Shown: positions 29,052-37,981 of the stretch, one piece after another | Position numbering within the stretch: position 1 is the first letter of the stretch | Layout of the letters: each line of letters starts with the position of its first letter | Source: Kordia zhangzhouensis | GTDB taxonomy: Bacteria; Bacteroidota; Bacteroidia; Flavobacteriales; Flavobacteriaceae | Length of the DNA stretch: 54,239 nt | Direction of reading: 5' to 3' | Assembly (NCBI RefSeq): GCF_001005305.1 | Contig: NZ_LBMH01000018.1 | Span: forward strand, 1-54,239 | The notes under the pieces: model-generated | Database searches by the model: none | What the model was told of the DNA's origin: nothing | What the model saw: the letters and a program-made list of their open reading frames with translations, nothing else | Made by a program: the position numbers and the translations under genes

Positions 29052-29375
29052 ATGAAAAAAAAGAATGTACAATTAGGAAAGCTAAAATTAAACAAGTCTA
29101 GCATTGCCTCTTTTGACCGAGCAAAACAAATTGTTGGAGGTTCTAACGTTGGGCCAGGTTGTAACTCAGATATTGAATGTACTTTAACATGTGCACAAGA
29201 CACCTGCACTTCTGTTCCTCAACCAAGTCCTTCGGATAATTGCAATACTCAATTTCCGCAATGTCAAGCGACTGATGTGGCTTGTGGTTCAGCATACAAT
29301 CCGACACAATGTAACTGCGGATCAAGCCCAGGAGATTTCTTGTGTGAAGCAGTAACTTTTGGCGGAGCATTTTAA
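29052..29375 (+). CDS. Cys-rich precursor peptide 2 of a tandem pair (RiPP-like)
   Basis: 107 residues, 58 bases after its paralogue. The leader (1-30, MKKKNVQLGKLKLNKSSIAS, ending QIVGG) is almost the same as in copy 1. The first half of the core differs (ten Cys in all: 37, 43, 47, 52, 64, 71, 78, 87, 89, 98), but the second half, from CNTQFP to the FGG end, is nearly identical. The pattern is a constant leader and C-terminal core with a variable middle, as expected for duplicated secreted peptides under diversifying change. A terminator follows. Confidence 0.75.
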   Translation: MKKKNVQLGKLKLNKSSIASFDRAKQIVGGSNVGPGCNSDIECTLTCAQDTCTSVPQPSPSDNCNTQFPQCQATDVACGSAYNPTQCNCGSSPGDFLCEAVTFGGAF

Positions 29376-29398
29376 TTTTTAGTAGACTAATAAAACAT

Positions 29399-29438
29399 AA
29401 AAAAGGCTGTTTGATCACGATTTTCAAGCAGCCTTTTT
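29399..29438. terminator. Bidirectional terminator after the peptide pair
   Basis: AAAAAGGCTGTTTGA, loop, then TCAAGCAGCCTTTTT with one mismatch in the stem. It serves the peptide genes and the convergent E1 gene. Confidence 0.85.
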
Positions 29439-29475
29439 ACTTTTTAAGTAGTACAACAGGATACTACATAAATTA

Positions 29476-31548
29476 TTAATACTTCATTAACTCTTCTATT
29501 TTTTGTTTCACCTTTTCCGTTGATGGAATCATCGTTTGCTCTAAGGTACTATTCAGCGGAATAGCAGGCATGTTTTCTGAACCAATGACCATGACAGGTG
29601 CATCTAGATACTTGAAGCATTTTTCTTGTACCATTCCCGCAATAGCTCTCGCAAATGAATTATTGACAGGTTCTTCGGTTACCACCAAACATTTTCCTGT
29701 TTTTTGTACAGACTCAATAATTGTTTCTTCATCTAACGGATAGAGGGTTCGCAAATCAATAATCTCAATTTGCTCGCGTTGTCCCTCAGCTGCATTCATT
29801 GCCCAATGTGTTCCCATTCCATACGTAACCACCGTCATAGTTTCTTTTTGATCCTGCTTCCAAATTTCTTGCAACACATTTGCTTTCCCAAACGGCAGCA
29901 TATAATCTTCCGCAGGTTCAACGGAAGTTGCGCCTTTAGTTCCTGGCACTTTAGACCAATATAATCCTTTATGCTCTAAAATCACTACTGGGTTCGGATC
30001 ATGGTACGCTGCTTTCATCAATCCCTTTAAGTCTGCCCCATTACTAGGATAGGCAATTTTTATCCCTCGTATGTTTGTCAATACAGATTCTACAGAAGAG
30101 GAGTGATACGGTCCACCACTTCCATAGGCACCTATAGGTACGCGCAAAATCATTGAAACTGGCCATTTCCCGTTAGACAGATAACAAGAACGACTTACTT
30201 CTGTAAACAATTGATTAAGCCCTGGCCAAATGTAATCAGCAAATTGTACTTCCACGATTGGCTTCAAACCAACTGCACTCATCCCCACAGTTGATCCTAC
30301 AATAAAAGCTTCTTGTATTGGTGTATTGAATACACGATCGTCCCCAAATTTTTGCGCTAACGTAGCTGCTTCACGGAACACTCCTCCTAAACGCCCTCCT
30401 ACATCTTGTCCATATAACAAACATTCTTTGTGAGCTCTCATGAGTTCTTCCACAGCAAACAAAGCACAATCAACCATCACAACTTTTTCTTCGCGTTTTG
30501 GACTACGCTCTCCAACTTCTTCTGTAATGGTAGTTGGTGCAAAATCATGCGTAAACAAATCTGCAGGTGTTGGATCTTCAGCTTGCAAGGCTTCTTCAAA
30601 ATCTGCTTTTACTTGAGCAATAGCAGTTGCTTCGATAGTTGAAATTTCCTCATCAGAAAAACCATTATCCTTTAATTGTTGTTTGAGTACTGGATACGGA
30701 TCGCGCGAACGTGCTTCTTCCAAATCGTCACGATACCACTCCATTCGCACACCAGATGTATGATGATTTAATAATGGAACTTTGGCATGTACGAGTATAG
30801 GGCGGCGTTCTTCACGAATCGTCTTAATCACTTTTTCGAGTGTTTCATAGCTTTCAATGAAGTTAGCACCATCAATAGAAACTGCCTCTAATCCTTTGAA
30901 ACCTTCTGCGTATTCAGCTGCATTTTGCGCTCTGGTTTCTGCGGCATTCGCTGAAATGTCCCATCCATTGTCTTGTACTAAGTATAGAATTGGCAATTGT
31001 TTTAAAGCCGCCATTTGAAATGCTTCCGCAATTTCTCCTTCAGTTACAGAAGCATCTCCTAAAGAACAAACAGTAATTGGTTTGAGATGGCGAGTTTCGC
31101 CAAAAGGAGAATTTTTCGCCGCTTGATCTTCTATATGTTGCAGTTCTTTATATTGCATTCCCATAGCAGTTCCTGTAGCAGGAATGGCTTGCATTCCCGT
31201 AGCGGAAGACTGATGTGGAATTTTAGGTTTATCAACATCTTTCAAGCTTGGATGCGAATAATACGTTCGTCCGCCTGAAAATGGATCTTCTTTTTTAGCC
31301 AACAATTGCAACATCAAATCATACGGACGCATTCCTATTGAGAGCAACATAGCATCATCACGATAGTATGGAAACGCATAATCTTGTGGAAGTAATTGCA
31401 TCCCAACCGCACATTGGATAGCTTCGTGTCCCCGCGAAGTAGCATGTACATATTTGGAAACGACTTTAAAATTGTCTTCATATAATGTTGCCATTGCTTT
31501 GGCTGTGCAGAGCAATGAAAATCCTTTTTGTAATATTTCTTTGTTCAT
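29476..31548 (-). CDS. Branched-chain 2-oxoacid dehydrogenase E1, fused alpha/beta
   Basis: 690 residues. The thiamine-diphosphate E1 component, with both subunits in one chain: alpha about 1-335 and beta about 345-690, as usual in Bacteroidota. The cofactor motif reads GDASVTEGEIAEAFQMAALKQLPILYLVQDNGWDIS near 165-200. The phosphorylation-loop-type segment HTSGVRMEWYRDDLEEARSRDPYPVL follows, and the beta half has LYGQDVGGRLGGVF and PIQEAFIVGSTVGMSAVGLKPIVEVQFADYIWPGLNQL. With the aminotransferase and E2 upstream it oxidises 2-oxoacids from Val, Leu and Ile to acyl-CoAs. E3 is not in the window. Confidence 0.92.
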   Translation of the reverse strand: MNKEILQKGFSLLCTAKAMATLYEDNFKVVSKYVHATSRGHEAIQCAVGMQLLPQDYAFPYYRDDAMLLSIGMRPYDLMLQLLAKKEDPFSGGRTYYSHPSLKDVDKPKIPHQSSATGMQAIPATGTAMGMQYKELQHIEDQAAKNSPFGETRHLKPITVCSLGDASVTEGEIAEAFQMAALKQLPILYLVQDNGWDISANAAETRAQNAAEYAEGFKGLEAVSIDGANFIESYETLEKVIKTIREERRPILVHAKVPLLNHHTSGVRMEWYRDDLEEARSRDPYPVLKQQLKDNGFSDEEISTIEATAIAQVKADFEEALQAEDPTPADLFTHDFAPTTITEEVGERSPKREEKVVMVDCALFAVEELMRAHKECLLYGQDVGGRLGGVFREAATLAQKFGDDRVFNTPIQEAFIVGSTVGMSAVGLKPIVEVQFADYIWPGLNQLFTEVSRSCYLSNGKWPVSMILRVPIGAYGSGGPYHSSSVESVLTNIRGIKIAYPSNGADLKGLMKAAYHDPNPVVILEHKGLYWSKVPGTKGATSVEPAEDYMLPFGKANVLQEIWKQDQKETMTVVTYGMGTHWAMNAAEGQREQIEIIDLRTLYPLDEETIIESVQKTGKCLVVTEEPVNNSFARAIAGMVQEKCFKYLDAPVMVIGSENMPAIPLNSTLEQTMIPSTEKVKQKIEELMKY

Positions 31549-31652
31549 AAAAGTTTTATCCTATTTGGTTCCCTTTTACTCCGCTGATATACATATGTAC
31601 CCTGTTTTTAAAGTGCGTTGAGCGGAGTTAAAACATACTTTTTAATGATTGC

Positions 31653-32717
31653 TTATTCAGCTACAGCAACCATCCAGTTGTATTTATCTACTAACTTCCC
31701 AGAACGAATTCCGTTGATTGTATCCATGACCATTTGTCCCACAGGGCTTTCATCAGATACATGAATTTCTTCTTCTCGATGTCCAATGGCTTGAATCATC
31801 GCAATTCCAACAGCAGTTCCTGTTCCAAAAGCTTCTTCTAAAGTTCCGTTGGAAGCAGCTTCTTTTATTTCAGATAGTTTAATTGGGCGTTGCTCTACTT
31901 CGTATCCATTATCTTGCAAAATGGAGATTACACTTTTGCGTGTAATTCCATCTAAAATTGCACCATCCAAACTTGGCGTCATGAATTTTCCATCAATCTT
32001 AAAGAAAATATTCATTGTTCCTACTTCTTGGATGTATTCGAACTCATGTGCATCCAACCACAAGACTTGATCAAAACCTTTGGCTTTTGCAATTTCTGTA
32101 GGACGAATAGCTGCGGCATAATTTCCTGCGGCTTTAGCTTCCCCTGTTCCTCCTTCTGCAGCGCGTATAAACTTAGTTTCTGCATATAGTTTGATACGTT
32201 TGGTAAAAAATGGTCCTGCTGGAGACGCAATAATGATAAAATTGTAGCTTGTGGCTGCACGCATACCAATGAATGGTTCTGTTGCGTACATAAACGGACG
32301 TAAATACAAAGCACTTCCTTCTTGTGGTGGAATCCAACCACGCTCCATATCTACTAATTTTTTAAGCCCTTCAACAAATAGTGTTTCTGGAAATTCTGGC
32401 ATTCCCATACGTCTGGCACTAAAATTCAATCGTTTTGCATTTTCATCTGGACGAAAAAGTAAAGGCTCTCCTTGCGCATTTACTGTTGCTTTCATTCCTT
32501 CAAAAATGGCTTGTCCATAATGCAATGCCATAGCGGCTGGATGTGTCGGAATCATTCCTAACGGAAGTATTTTTGGTGTTTGCCACTCTCCATCTTCATA
32601 TGAACAGATAAACATATGATCTGTAAAAGTTCTTCCTAAAGGAATATTGTCAAAGTCAAGCTTAGACACATTTGATGTTGCTGCTTTGGTGATTTGAATT
32701 TGTTGTGCTACTTGCAT
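31653..32717 (-). CDS. ilvE: Branched-chain amino acid aminotransferase
   Basis: PLP transaminase interconverting Val, Leu and Ile with their 2-oxoacids; cytoplasmic. 354 residues, the long BCAT type. Seen: HYGQAIFEGMKA, LYLRPFMYATEPFIGMRA, the cofactor Lys in GEAKAAGNYAAAIRPTEIAKAKGFDQVLWLDA, FEYIQEVGTMNIFF, and the closing GTGTAVGIAMIQ. Being between E2 and the E1 fusion on the same strand suggests a catabolic supply of oxoacids rather than biosynthesis, although one enzyme can do both. Confidence 0.94.
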   Translation of the reverse strand: MQVAQQIQITKAATSNVSKLDFDNIPLGRTFTDHMFICSYEDGEWQTPKILPLGMIPTHPAAMALHYGQAIFEGMKATVNAQGEPLLFRPDENAKRLNFSARRMGMPEFPETLFVEGLKKLVDMERGWIPPQEGSALYLRPFMYATEPFIGMRAATSYNFIIIASPAGPFFTKRIKLYAETKFIRAAEGGTGEAKAAGNYAAAIRPTEIAKAKGFDQVLWLDAHEFEYIQEVGTMNIFFKIDGKFMTPSLDGAILDGITRKSVISILQDNGYEVEQRPIKLSEIKEAASNGTLEEAFGTGTAVGIAMIQAIGHREEEIHVSDESPVGQMVMDTINGIRSGKLVDKYNWMVAVAE

Positions 32718-32861
32718 TTTATGGGGAATTTAGTGGTTTGTTTATTTTTATTCAAAACCAAGTTTCTTTGGTCTTTAAAACTATGTTTCAGTTTTTGTAT
32801 TTATTATTATATATAAATTGGTTGAGTACATCTAGTATTGTCTTGTACTACTTAGAAAGTA

Positions 32862-34169
32862 TTATATCTTTCTTTTTGGATCAAATTCTTCTAGATAATC
32901 GCCTACTTTACGTAAAAATGACCCTCCTAGATATCCATCAACAACTCTATGATCAAATGACAAGGATAAATACATCATACTTCTGATTGCAATTTCATCT
33001 CCTTTGTTTGTCGTAATTACTTCCGCTCGTTTTTTAATAATTCCTAATGCAAGAATGGCTACTTCTGGCTGATTGATAATTGGTGTTCCCATTAAACTTC
33101 CAAAAGTTCCTACATTGGAAATTGTGAATGTACTTCCTTGAATTTCTTCGGGTTTAAGATTGTTGTCACGCGCTGCATTTGCCAAATGATTTACTTCCGA
33201 AGCTAATCCTTTTAGATTTTTTTCATCTGCATTTTTTACGACAGGTACTATCAAGTTTCCTGTTGGTAAGGCTGTTGCCATTCCAATATTAATGTCTTTT
33301 CGTTGAATTACCTTTTTTCCATCTTCTGAAACAGAAGCGTTGATTCCTGGAAAATCAATGATTGCTTTTGATACAGCTTCAACAAATAGAGGCGTAAACG
33401 TTAAACGCTCTCCATATTTTTCTTGAAAAGCTACTTTTTGTTCGTTTCGCCATGCTACCATATTGGTTACATCAATTTCTATATAGGCTGTTACATGAGG
33501 CGATGTATGCTTAGAGTACACCATATGATCAGCAATCATTTTGCGCATGCGATTCATTTCGACAATGGTATCATGACCTTCTACAAATTTGATTGGCGAT
33601 GGGTTGTAAGTACTTTTAGCAACTTTAGGTGCAGTTTGTGGACGACTTGCTAATGGGTATTTTCTATTTTTTAAATAGTTAAACACATCACTCTTTCGAA
33701 TACGCCCGTCAGCTCCAGTCCCTGGAATGCTTTGCACTTCTTCGATTGTCATGTTTTCTTTTTTTGCAATACTAACAATCAACGGAGAGAGAAAAGCATC
33801 TGGATTTCTTACAAATTGAGAGTCTTCTGCCTTTATAGCTGCATGATTTACTACTGCTTTTTCAGTTACTTTTGAAGTTTCTTTCTTTAACTCATTATTT
33901 GAAACTTCTGATTGTGTATTTGCTATTTCTGAAGCATCAATCAGTGCCAATATTTCACCTACCGGCACTACTTCATTTGCTTGGTATCTAATTTCAGTTA
34001 TCGTTCCAGAACAAGGAGAAGGAACTTCAGAGTCTACTTTATCCGTAGCTACTTCTAGTATTGTTTCTTCAATTTCAATGGTATCTCCTACATTTTTTAA
34101 CCAACTAATAATTGTGGCTTCGGAGATACTTTCTCCCATTTTGGGCATTTTCAACGGTACAATAGGCAT
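32862..34169 (-). CDS. Dihydrolipoyl acyltransferase E2 of a 2-oxoacid dehydrogenase
   Basis: 435 residues. One lipoyl domain (1-75) with Lys44 in EVATDKVDSEVPSP; a charged Ala-rich linker (80-115); an E3/E1-binding domain (about 118-155, VRNPDAFLSPLIVSIAKKENM ... GADGRIRKSDVFNYL); and the catalytic domain (200-435) ending with SFDHRVVDG, where His407 and Asp411 are catalytic. Given the adjacent BCAT and E1 fusion it belongs to the branched-chain complex. The lipoyl Lys would be a target of LipB encoded at 6840-7547. It is divergent from the Lrp-type regulator. Confidence 0.92.
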   Translation of the reverse strand: MPIVPLKMPKMGESISEATIISWLKNVGDTIEIEETILEVATDKVDSEVPSPCSGTITEIRYQANEVVPVGEILALIDASEIANTQSEVSNNELKKETSKVTEKAVVNHAAIKAEDSQFVRNPDAFLSPLIVSIAKKENMTIEEVQSIPGTGADGRIRKSDVFNYLKNRKYPLASRPQTAPKVAKSTYNPSPIKFVEGHDTIVEMNRMRKMIADHMVYSKHTSPHVTAYIEIDVTNMVAWRNEQKVAFQEKYGERLTFTPLFVEAVSKAIIDFPGINASVSEDGKKVIQRKDINIGMATALPTGNLIVPVVKNADEKNLKGLASEVNHLANAARDNNLKPEEIQGSTFTISNVGTFGSLMGTPIINQPEVAILALGIIKKRAEVITTNKGDEIAIRSMMYLSLSFDHRVVDGYLGGSFLRKVGDYLEEFDPKRKI

Positions 34170-34414
34170 GAGCGTTTATTTTATTTTTTCATTTTTCTTC
34201 AAAAAAAACTAATCAGATACAAATGAAAAAGTCAGGTTTTATAAGGGAACTTTTTAATCAGAACAAAAATACTGTTTTTGCAACATATAAACGTTAATAC
34301 ACTAACTTCAATATGTTAACTAGATTTTTTTTCTTTATTTTTGAATTTTATAATTGTTTTTTTCTTTTATAGATGAATTCATCTCCTTTTTTTATAATTT
34401 TTATCTAAATACTA

Positions 34415-34882
34415 ATGAAATTAGACCGTATAGACTTACAGATTTTAAGACTTTTACAAGAGAATAGCAATCGAACTACTAAAAGCCTTGCCGAAGAACT
34501 TAATATGTCAACCACACCTGTTTTTGAACGTATTAAAAAACTTGAAAAAGAAGGATATATTAATAAGTATGTTGCATTATTGAATGCTAAGAAAATAGGG
34601 CTCAAGCAAACCGTTTTTATTGGAATTACCTTACAAGGACATACGCGCAGTTATCTAGAAAAATTTGTGAAACAAATCAACGAATTCCCTGAAGTAGTCG
34701 AATGTCATCGCGTTACGGGAAATTTTGATTATTTATTGAAACTCGTCGTAAAAGATGTGGAAGCTTACGAAAAATTTATTATTACAAAATTGACGTTACT
34801 ACCGTATTTGGGAAGTGTACAAAGTTATATTGCATTGTCCAAAGGAAAACAGACACATGAGTTGAATTTGGATGTGTTGTGA
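34415..34882 (+). CDS. Lrp/AsnC-family transcriptional regulator
   Basis: 155 residues. N-terminal helix-turn-helix (4-50: LDRIDLQILRLLQENSNRTTKSLAEELNMSTTPVFERIKKLEKEGYI), then the RAM/effector-binding domain (65-150, with FVKQINEFPEVVECHRVTGNFDYLLKLVVKD). Divergent from the E2-BCAT-E1 genes with a 245-base gap, so it probably senses a branched-chain amino acid and controls that unit; this is inferred from position and family. Confidence 0.92.
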   Translation: MKLDRIDLQILRLLQENSNRTTKSLAEELNMSTTPVFERIKKLEKEGYINKYVALLNAKKIGLKQTVFIGITLQGHTRSYLEKFVKQINEFPEVVECHRVTGNFDYLLKLVVKDVEAYEKFIITKLTLLPYLGSVQSYIALSKGKQTHELNLDVL

Positions 34883-34938
34883 TTTTAATCGCTATTACTA
34901 TTGTGTTTTCCACTATCTTTGACCATTAATTTTACAGC

Positions 34939-35892
34939 ATGCCTACTATCTCCAACAGTAAACGAAATTTAGTTCGTATTGTATACGATATTGCCAACGA
35001 ACATGAAATCACAATTCAATCTTTTTCGTATGACTGGATTTTGAAGTTGTCTAAAAACGATGTCCACAAGCATATTTTTGGCTATAATTTTGAACTGAAC
35101 TCTGCGACTTCTAAAATGATTGCTGGCGATAAGAGTGCTACAACAGATTTATTAGAAGCTGCACAGATTCCTACAGTACAGCATCGTCTTTTTTTAAATC
35201 CTGAGCTAGAGAAATACGTAGGTATTGCTGGAAACTGGCAACACATTTTACAGTTTTTTCAAGACAATGCTCAAAAAATTGTCTGCAAGCCTATTGATGG
35301 AACTGGCGGAAATGATGTATTTGTTGTAAAGTCGGTTATACAGCTAGAAAAAGCGCTACATTTATTATTTTCTAAGTATCGAAGTATTTGCTTATCCCCT
35401 TTTTATTCGATAAAAAAAGAATACAGAGCTGTAATGCTTGATGGAGAAGTTGAGTTATTGTATCAAAAAAACATTCCTTTTGTTAAAGGCACTGGCACTT
35501 CTACTATTTTAGAGCTATTGCAACATACGTTTTCTGAAGAAACGCTGCAGAATATAATTTATGCTTTTGCAAATAGAAGTGACCGCAATTTGAGTGATAT
35601 TCCGCAAAAAGATGAAATTGTTGAAGTTAATTGGAAGAGTAATTTGGGAGAAGGAGCTCAAGCAGAGATTATTGAAAATAATATAATTTCAGCACTTGCT
35701 ACCAAAGCTGCTAAAGCAATCAATATTCGCTTTTGTTCTGTAGATATTATTGAAACTGTTACTGGAGAATTTTTTGTCTTAGAAATTAATTCTGGTGTAA
35801 TGATTGAGCATTTTTTAAATAATCAGCCGCAAGAATACAATCGTGTCAGAGCGATTTATGAAAAAGCCGTATTGCGAATGATGGGAGAATAA
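34939..35892 (+). CDS. ATP-grasp family ligase-like protein
   Basis: 317 residues, soluble. An N-terminal segment (1-60) of RimK-like character, then the ATP-grasp core: MIAGDKSATTDLLEAAQIPT (substrate-facing helix), KIVCKPIDGTGGNDVFVVKS (ATP-binding Lys and Gly-rich loop, about 115-135), EYRAVMLDGEVELLYQKNIPFVKG, and the metal-binding FFVLEINSGVMIEHFLNN. The order resembles cyanophycin-synthetase/GshF-type ATP-grasp enzymes that join amino acids or peptides. Substrates unknown. It lies 56 bases after the Lrp gene on the same strand. Confidence 0.8.
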   Translation: MPTISNSKRNLVRIVYDIANEHEITIQSFSYDWILKLSKNDVHKHIFGYNFELNSATSKMIAGDKSATTDLLEAAQIPTVQHRLFLNPELEKYVGIAGNWQHILQFFQDNAQKIVCKPIDGTGGNDVFVVKSVIQLEKALHLLFSKYRSICLSPFYSIKKEYRAVMLDGEVELLYQKNIPFVKGTGTSTILELLQHTFSEETLQNIIYAFANRSDRNLSDIPQKDEIVEVNWKSNLGEGAQAEIIENNIISALATKAAKAINIRFCSVDIIETVTGEFFVLEINSGVMIEHFLNNQPQEYNRVRAIYEKAVLRMMGE

Positions 35893-35973
35893 TATTGCTT
35901 TTGAGGGAAACCGTAATTTTTTTTTATTCTTTTCAGATATTTTTATGTGAGAATTAATCAACTGTAAAAAATT

Positions 35974-36474
35974 ATGAATAAAGTATTCTTCTTTGCAATC
36001 GTATCACTCATGCTAGTATCTTGTGGAAATTATATCCGCATTGGCGATTTAACAGCTATTAGTAATAGAAATCTTGATGATAGTCAAAATTATGTTTTAT
36101 TAAAGAGAGATGTTGAAGCTATTGCCAAATCAAAAAATGACGATGCTTTAGAACAAGCTGTAGATAATCTAACTAAAGAGTATGAGGGTGAATTTTTGAG
36201 AAATGCTAAAATTTACGTAAAAGATAATGGTAAAAAAGTGAAAGTCATTGGTGATGTTTGGGGCGTACAACTAACTAATGTTAATGTTTCTACAAATGCT
36301 AGCGCTAAAATTGAACTCAAGATTGGTGATAATGTTATTTTTAGAAGAAGAGGAAAATTAATAGAAGGGAAAATTGTTGGATTAAATCCAACATCTGTTA
36401 TTGTTGAATATGGTCGTAAAAATAAGAAAGTAGAGTTAAAGTATGATGAAGTCACTAAGACTAAAACTGAATAA
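35974..36474 (+). CDS. Lipoprotein of unknown function
   Basis: 166 residues. Lipoprotein signal MNKVFFFAIVSLMLVSC (Cys17). Middle region is charged and helical (DVEAIAKSKNDDALEQAVDNLTKEY). The C terminus (125-160, IGDNVIFRRRGKLIEGKIVGLNPTSVIVEYGRKNKKVEL) reads like an SH3-type small barrel. No family name recognised. Convergent with paaY, with five bases between the stops and no terminator. Confidence 0.65.
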   Translation: MNKVFFFAIVSLMLVSCGNYIRIGDLTAISNRNLDDSQNYVLLKRDVEAIAKSKNDDALEQAVDNLTKEYEGEFLRNAKIYVKDNGKKVKVIGDVWGVQLTNVNVSTNASAKIELKIGDNVIFRRRGKLIEGKIVGLNPTSVIVEYGRKNKKVELKYDEVTKTKTE

Positions 36475-36479
36475 CCATT

Positions 36480-37079
36480 TTATTTTTCATCCATAAAATC
36501 GCGCAAGGTATCATAGAATGCTTCTTGTGTAGGACGTTCTTTGGGAATTTCACGTAACGGCTCAACTTCACGTAAAGTTTCATGACAATCTTTCGGTAAT
36601 TGTTGATACAATTGCGTTCCTTTGGTTTTCCAAGCAATCATTTCGTCACTTACTTGTTTAATGATTTTTGCAGGATTTCCTACGACCAAACTTCGACTCG
36701 GAATCACAGTTTGCGCCTTGACAAACGCCATCGCACCAATGATACTTTCGTCACCGATTTCTGCATCATCCATGATTACCGTGTTCATTCCGACCAACAC
36801 ATTTCGTCCAATATTGGCACCGTGAATGATTGCGCCGTGCCCAATGTGCGCACTTTCTTTCAATACAATTGATTTTCCTGGAAACATGTGAACAGTACAA
36901 TTTTCTTGCACATTCACGCCATCTTCCAAGATAATTTCTCCCCAATCACCACGAATGACTGCACCTGGACCGATGTAACAATCTTTTCCAATAATCACAT
37001 TTCCTGTCACCGCCGCTAGTGGATGTACAAAACTGCTTTCGTGTACCACAGGAATATAGCCTTTAAATTCGTAGATCAT
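36480..37079 (-). CDS. paaY: PaaY-like hexapeptide-repeat thioesterase/carbonic anhydrase-type protein
   Basis: 199 residues, a left-handed beta-helix: repeats such as VTGNVIIGKDCYIGPGAVIRGD, VNVQENCTVHMFP, SAHIGHGAIIHGANIGRNVLVGMNTVIMDDAEIGDES and a C-terminal helix. The His residues (HMFP, HIGHGAIIHGA) fit the gamma-carbonic anhydrase metal site. In phenylacetate clusters this family member is PaaY, a thioesterase that clears dead-end CoA esters. It is the last gene of the block here, 67 bases after the hydratase-like gene. Confidence 0.88.
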   Translation of the reverse strand: MIYEFKGYIPVVHESSFVHPLAAVTGNVIIGKDCYIGPGAVIRGDWGEIILEDGVNVQENCTVHMFPGKSIVLKESAHIGHGAIIHGANIGRNVLVGMNTVIMDDAEIGDESIIGAMAFVKAQTVIPSRSLVVGNPAKIIKQVSDEMIAWKTKGTQLYQQLPKDCHETLREVEPLREIPKERPTQEAFYDTLRDFMDEK

Positions 37080-37146
37080 GTTTTATAGTTTGAGCTATGA
37101 GTAGTGAAAACTTTGAACTAATCTCAATTCTCACTACTAGTAGCTT

Positions 37147-37899
37147 TTATTTAAATCGTTTTAATGTTTCTTTGGTAAACTCTGACAATACCAATCGTCC
37201 CGAAATTGCTGCACGTTCTGCTAGCAATTCATCCCAGTTTTCTGTTCCTGTCCAAAAGGCTTTTTTCATTTCTGCCATTGCCTCAGGATTGTAGGTACAT
37301 AAGTGATTAGCAAATGCTGTTACTGCTTCGTCTAATTCTTCATTGGTTTCAAAAACTTGCATATACAAACCTTTGCTTCTTGCCCATTCGGCATCGTAAA
37401 AACTATTGGCATCAATGGCAATTTGCGACATACCACTCAATCCTAATTTGCGTTCTACAGCAGGACCTACCACAAAGGGACCAATTCCAACATTCAATTC
37501 ACTGAGTTTGATTGATGCAAATTTAGACGCCATACAATAATCTACGGCTGAAGCGAGTCCAACGCCTCCACCAACAGTTTTACCTTGTACGCGTCCGATA
37601 ATGAATTTTGGACATTTACGCATGGCGTTTATCACATTCGCAAAACCAGAGAAGAATACTTTTCCTGTTTCCGCATCGTTGATATTGATGAGTTCTTTAA
37701 AGCTCGCTCCTGCACAAAACGTTCGATCTCTTCCGCTTTTCAAGATAATCACTTTAATTTCATCATTCGTTCCAGCATCGATAATAGTTTGTGCTAATTT
37801 TGCTAAAATATCACCAGGCAACGAGTTATGTGCTGGATGAAAAAATTCGATAGTGGCTACTCCGTTTTCTATGTGTTGTTGTACGTATGGATCGGTCAT
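37147..37899 (-). CDS. Enoyl-CoA hydratase/isomerase family protein (PaaF position)
   Basis: 250 residues from the Met at 37899; an ATG at 37905 directly abuts a hairpin, so the inner start is preferred. Crotonase fold: FCAGASFKEL (oxyanion loop), GKTVGGGVGLASAVDYCMAS and IKLSELNVGIGPFVVGPAVERKLG. The first catalytic Glu of typical hydratases (GGGxEL) is Gly here, while a Glu in SELNVG may stand for the second. In this block the expected job is hydration of 2,3-dehydroadipyl-CoA (PaaF), but the missing Glu makes an isomerase or altered activity possible. Symbol withheld. Confidence 0.72.
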   Translation of the reverse strand: MTDPYVQQHIENGVATIEFFHPAHNSLPGDILAKLAQTIIDAGTNDEIKVIILKSGRDRTFCAGASFKELININDAETGKVFFSGFANVINAMRKCPKFIIGRVQGKTVGGGVGLASAVDYCMASKFASIKLSELNVGIGPFVVGPAVERKLGLSGMSQIAIDANSFYDAEWARSKGLYMQVFETNEELDEAVTAFANHLCTYNPEAMAEMKKAFWTGTENWDELLAERAAISGRLVLSEFTKETLKRFK

Positions 37900-37905
37900 A
37901 TTCAT

Positions 37906-37923
37906 TTCCCGCGAAGGCGGGAA
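37906..37923. repeat. Palindromic intergenic repeat next to the GIY-YIG gene
   Basis: TTCCCGC, loop GAAG, GCGGGAA: a 7-bp stem just before the hydratase-like start. A second hairpin, TATTTTC-CCGT-GAAAATA, lies at 37943-37960. The GGGAAT-type palindrome recurs in split form at 45720-45762, so it looks like a dispersed repeat. Confidence 0.65.
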
Positions 37924-37981
37924 TCTTTTTAAGGGTTATACTTATTTTCCCGTGAAAATAGGAATTTTGTTTTTGTTTATT

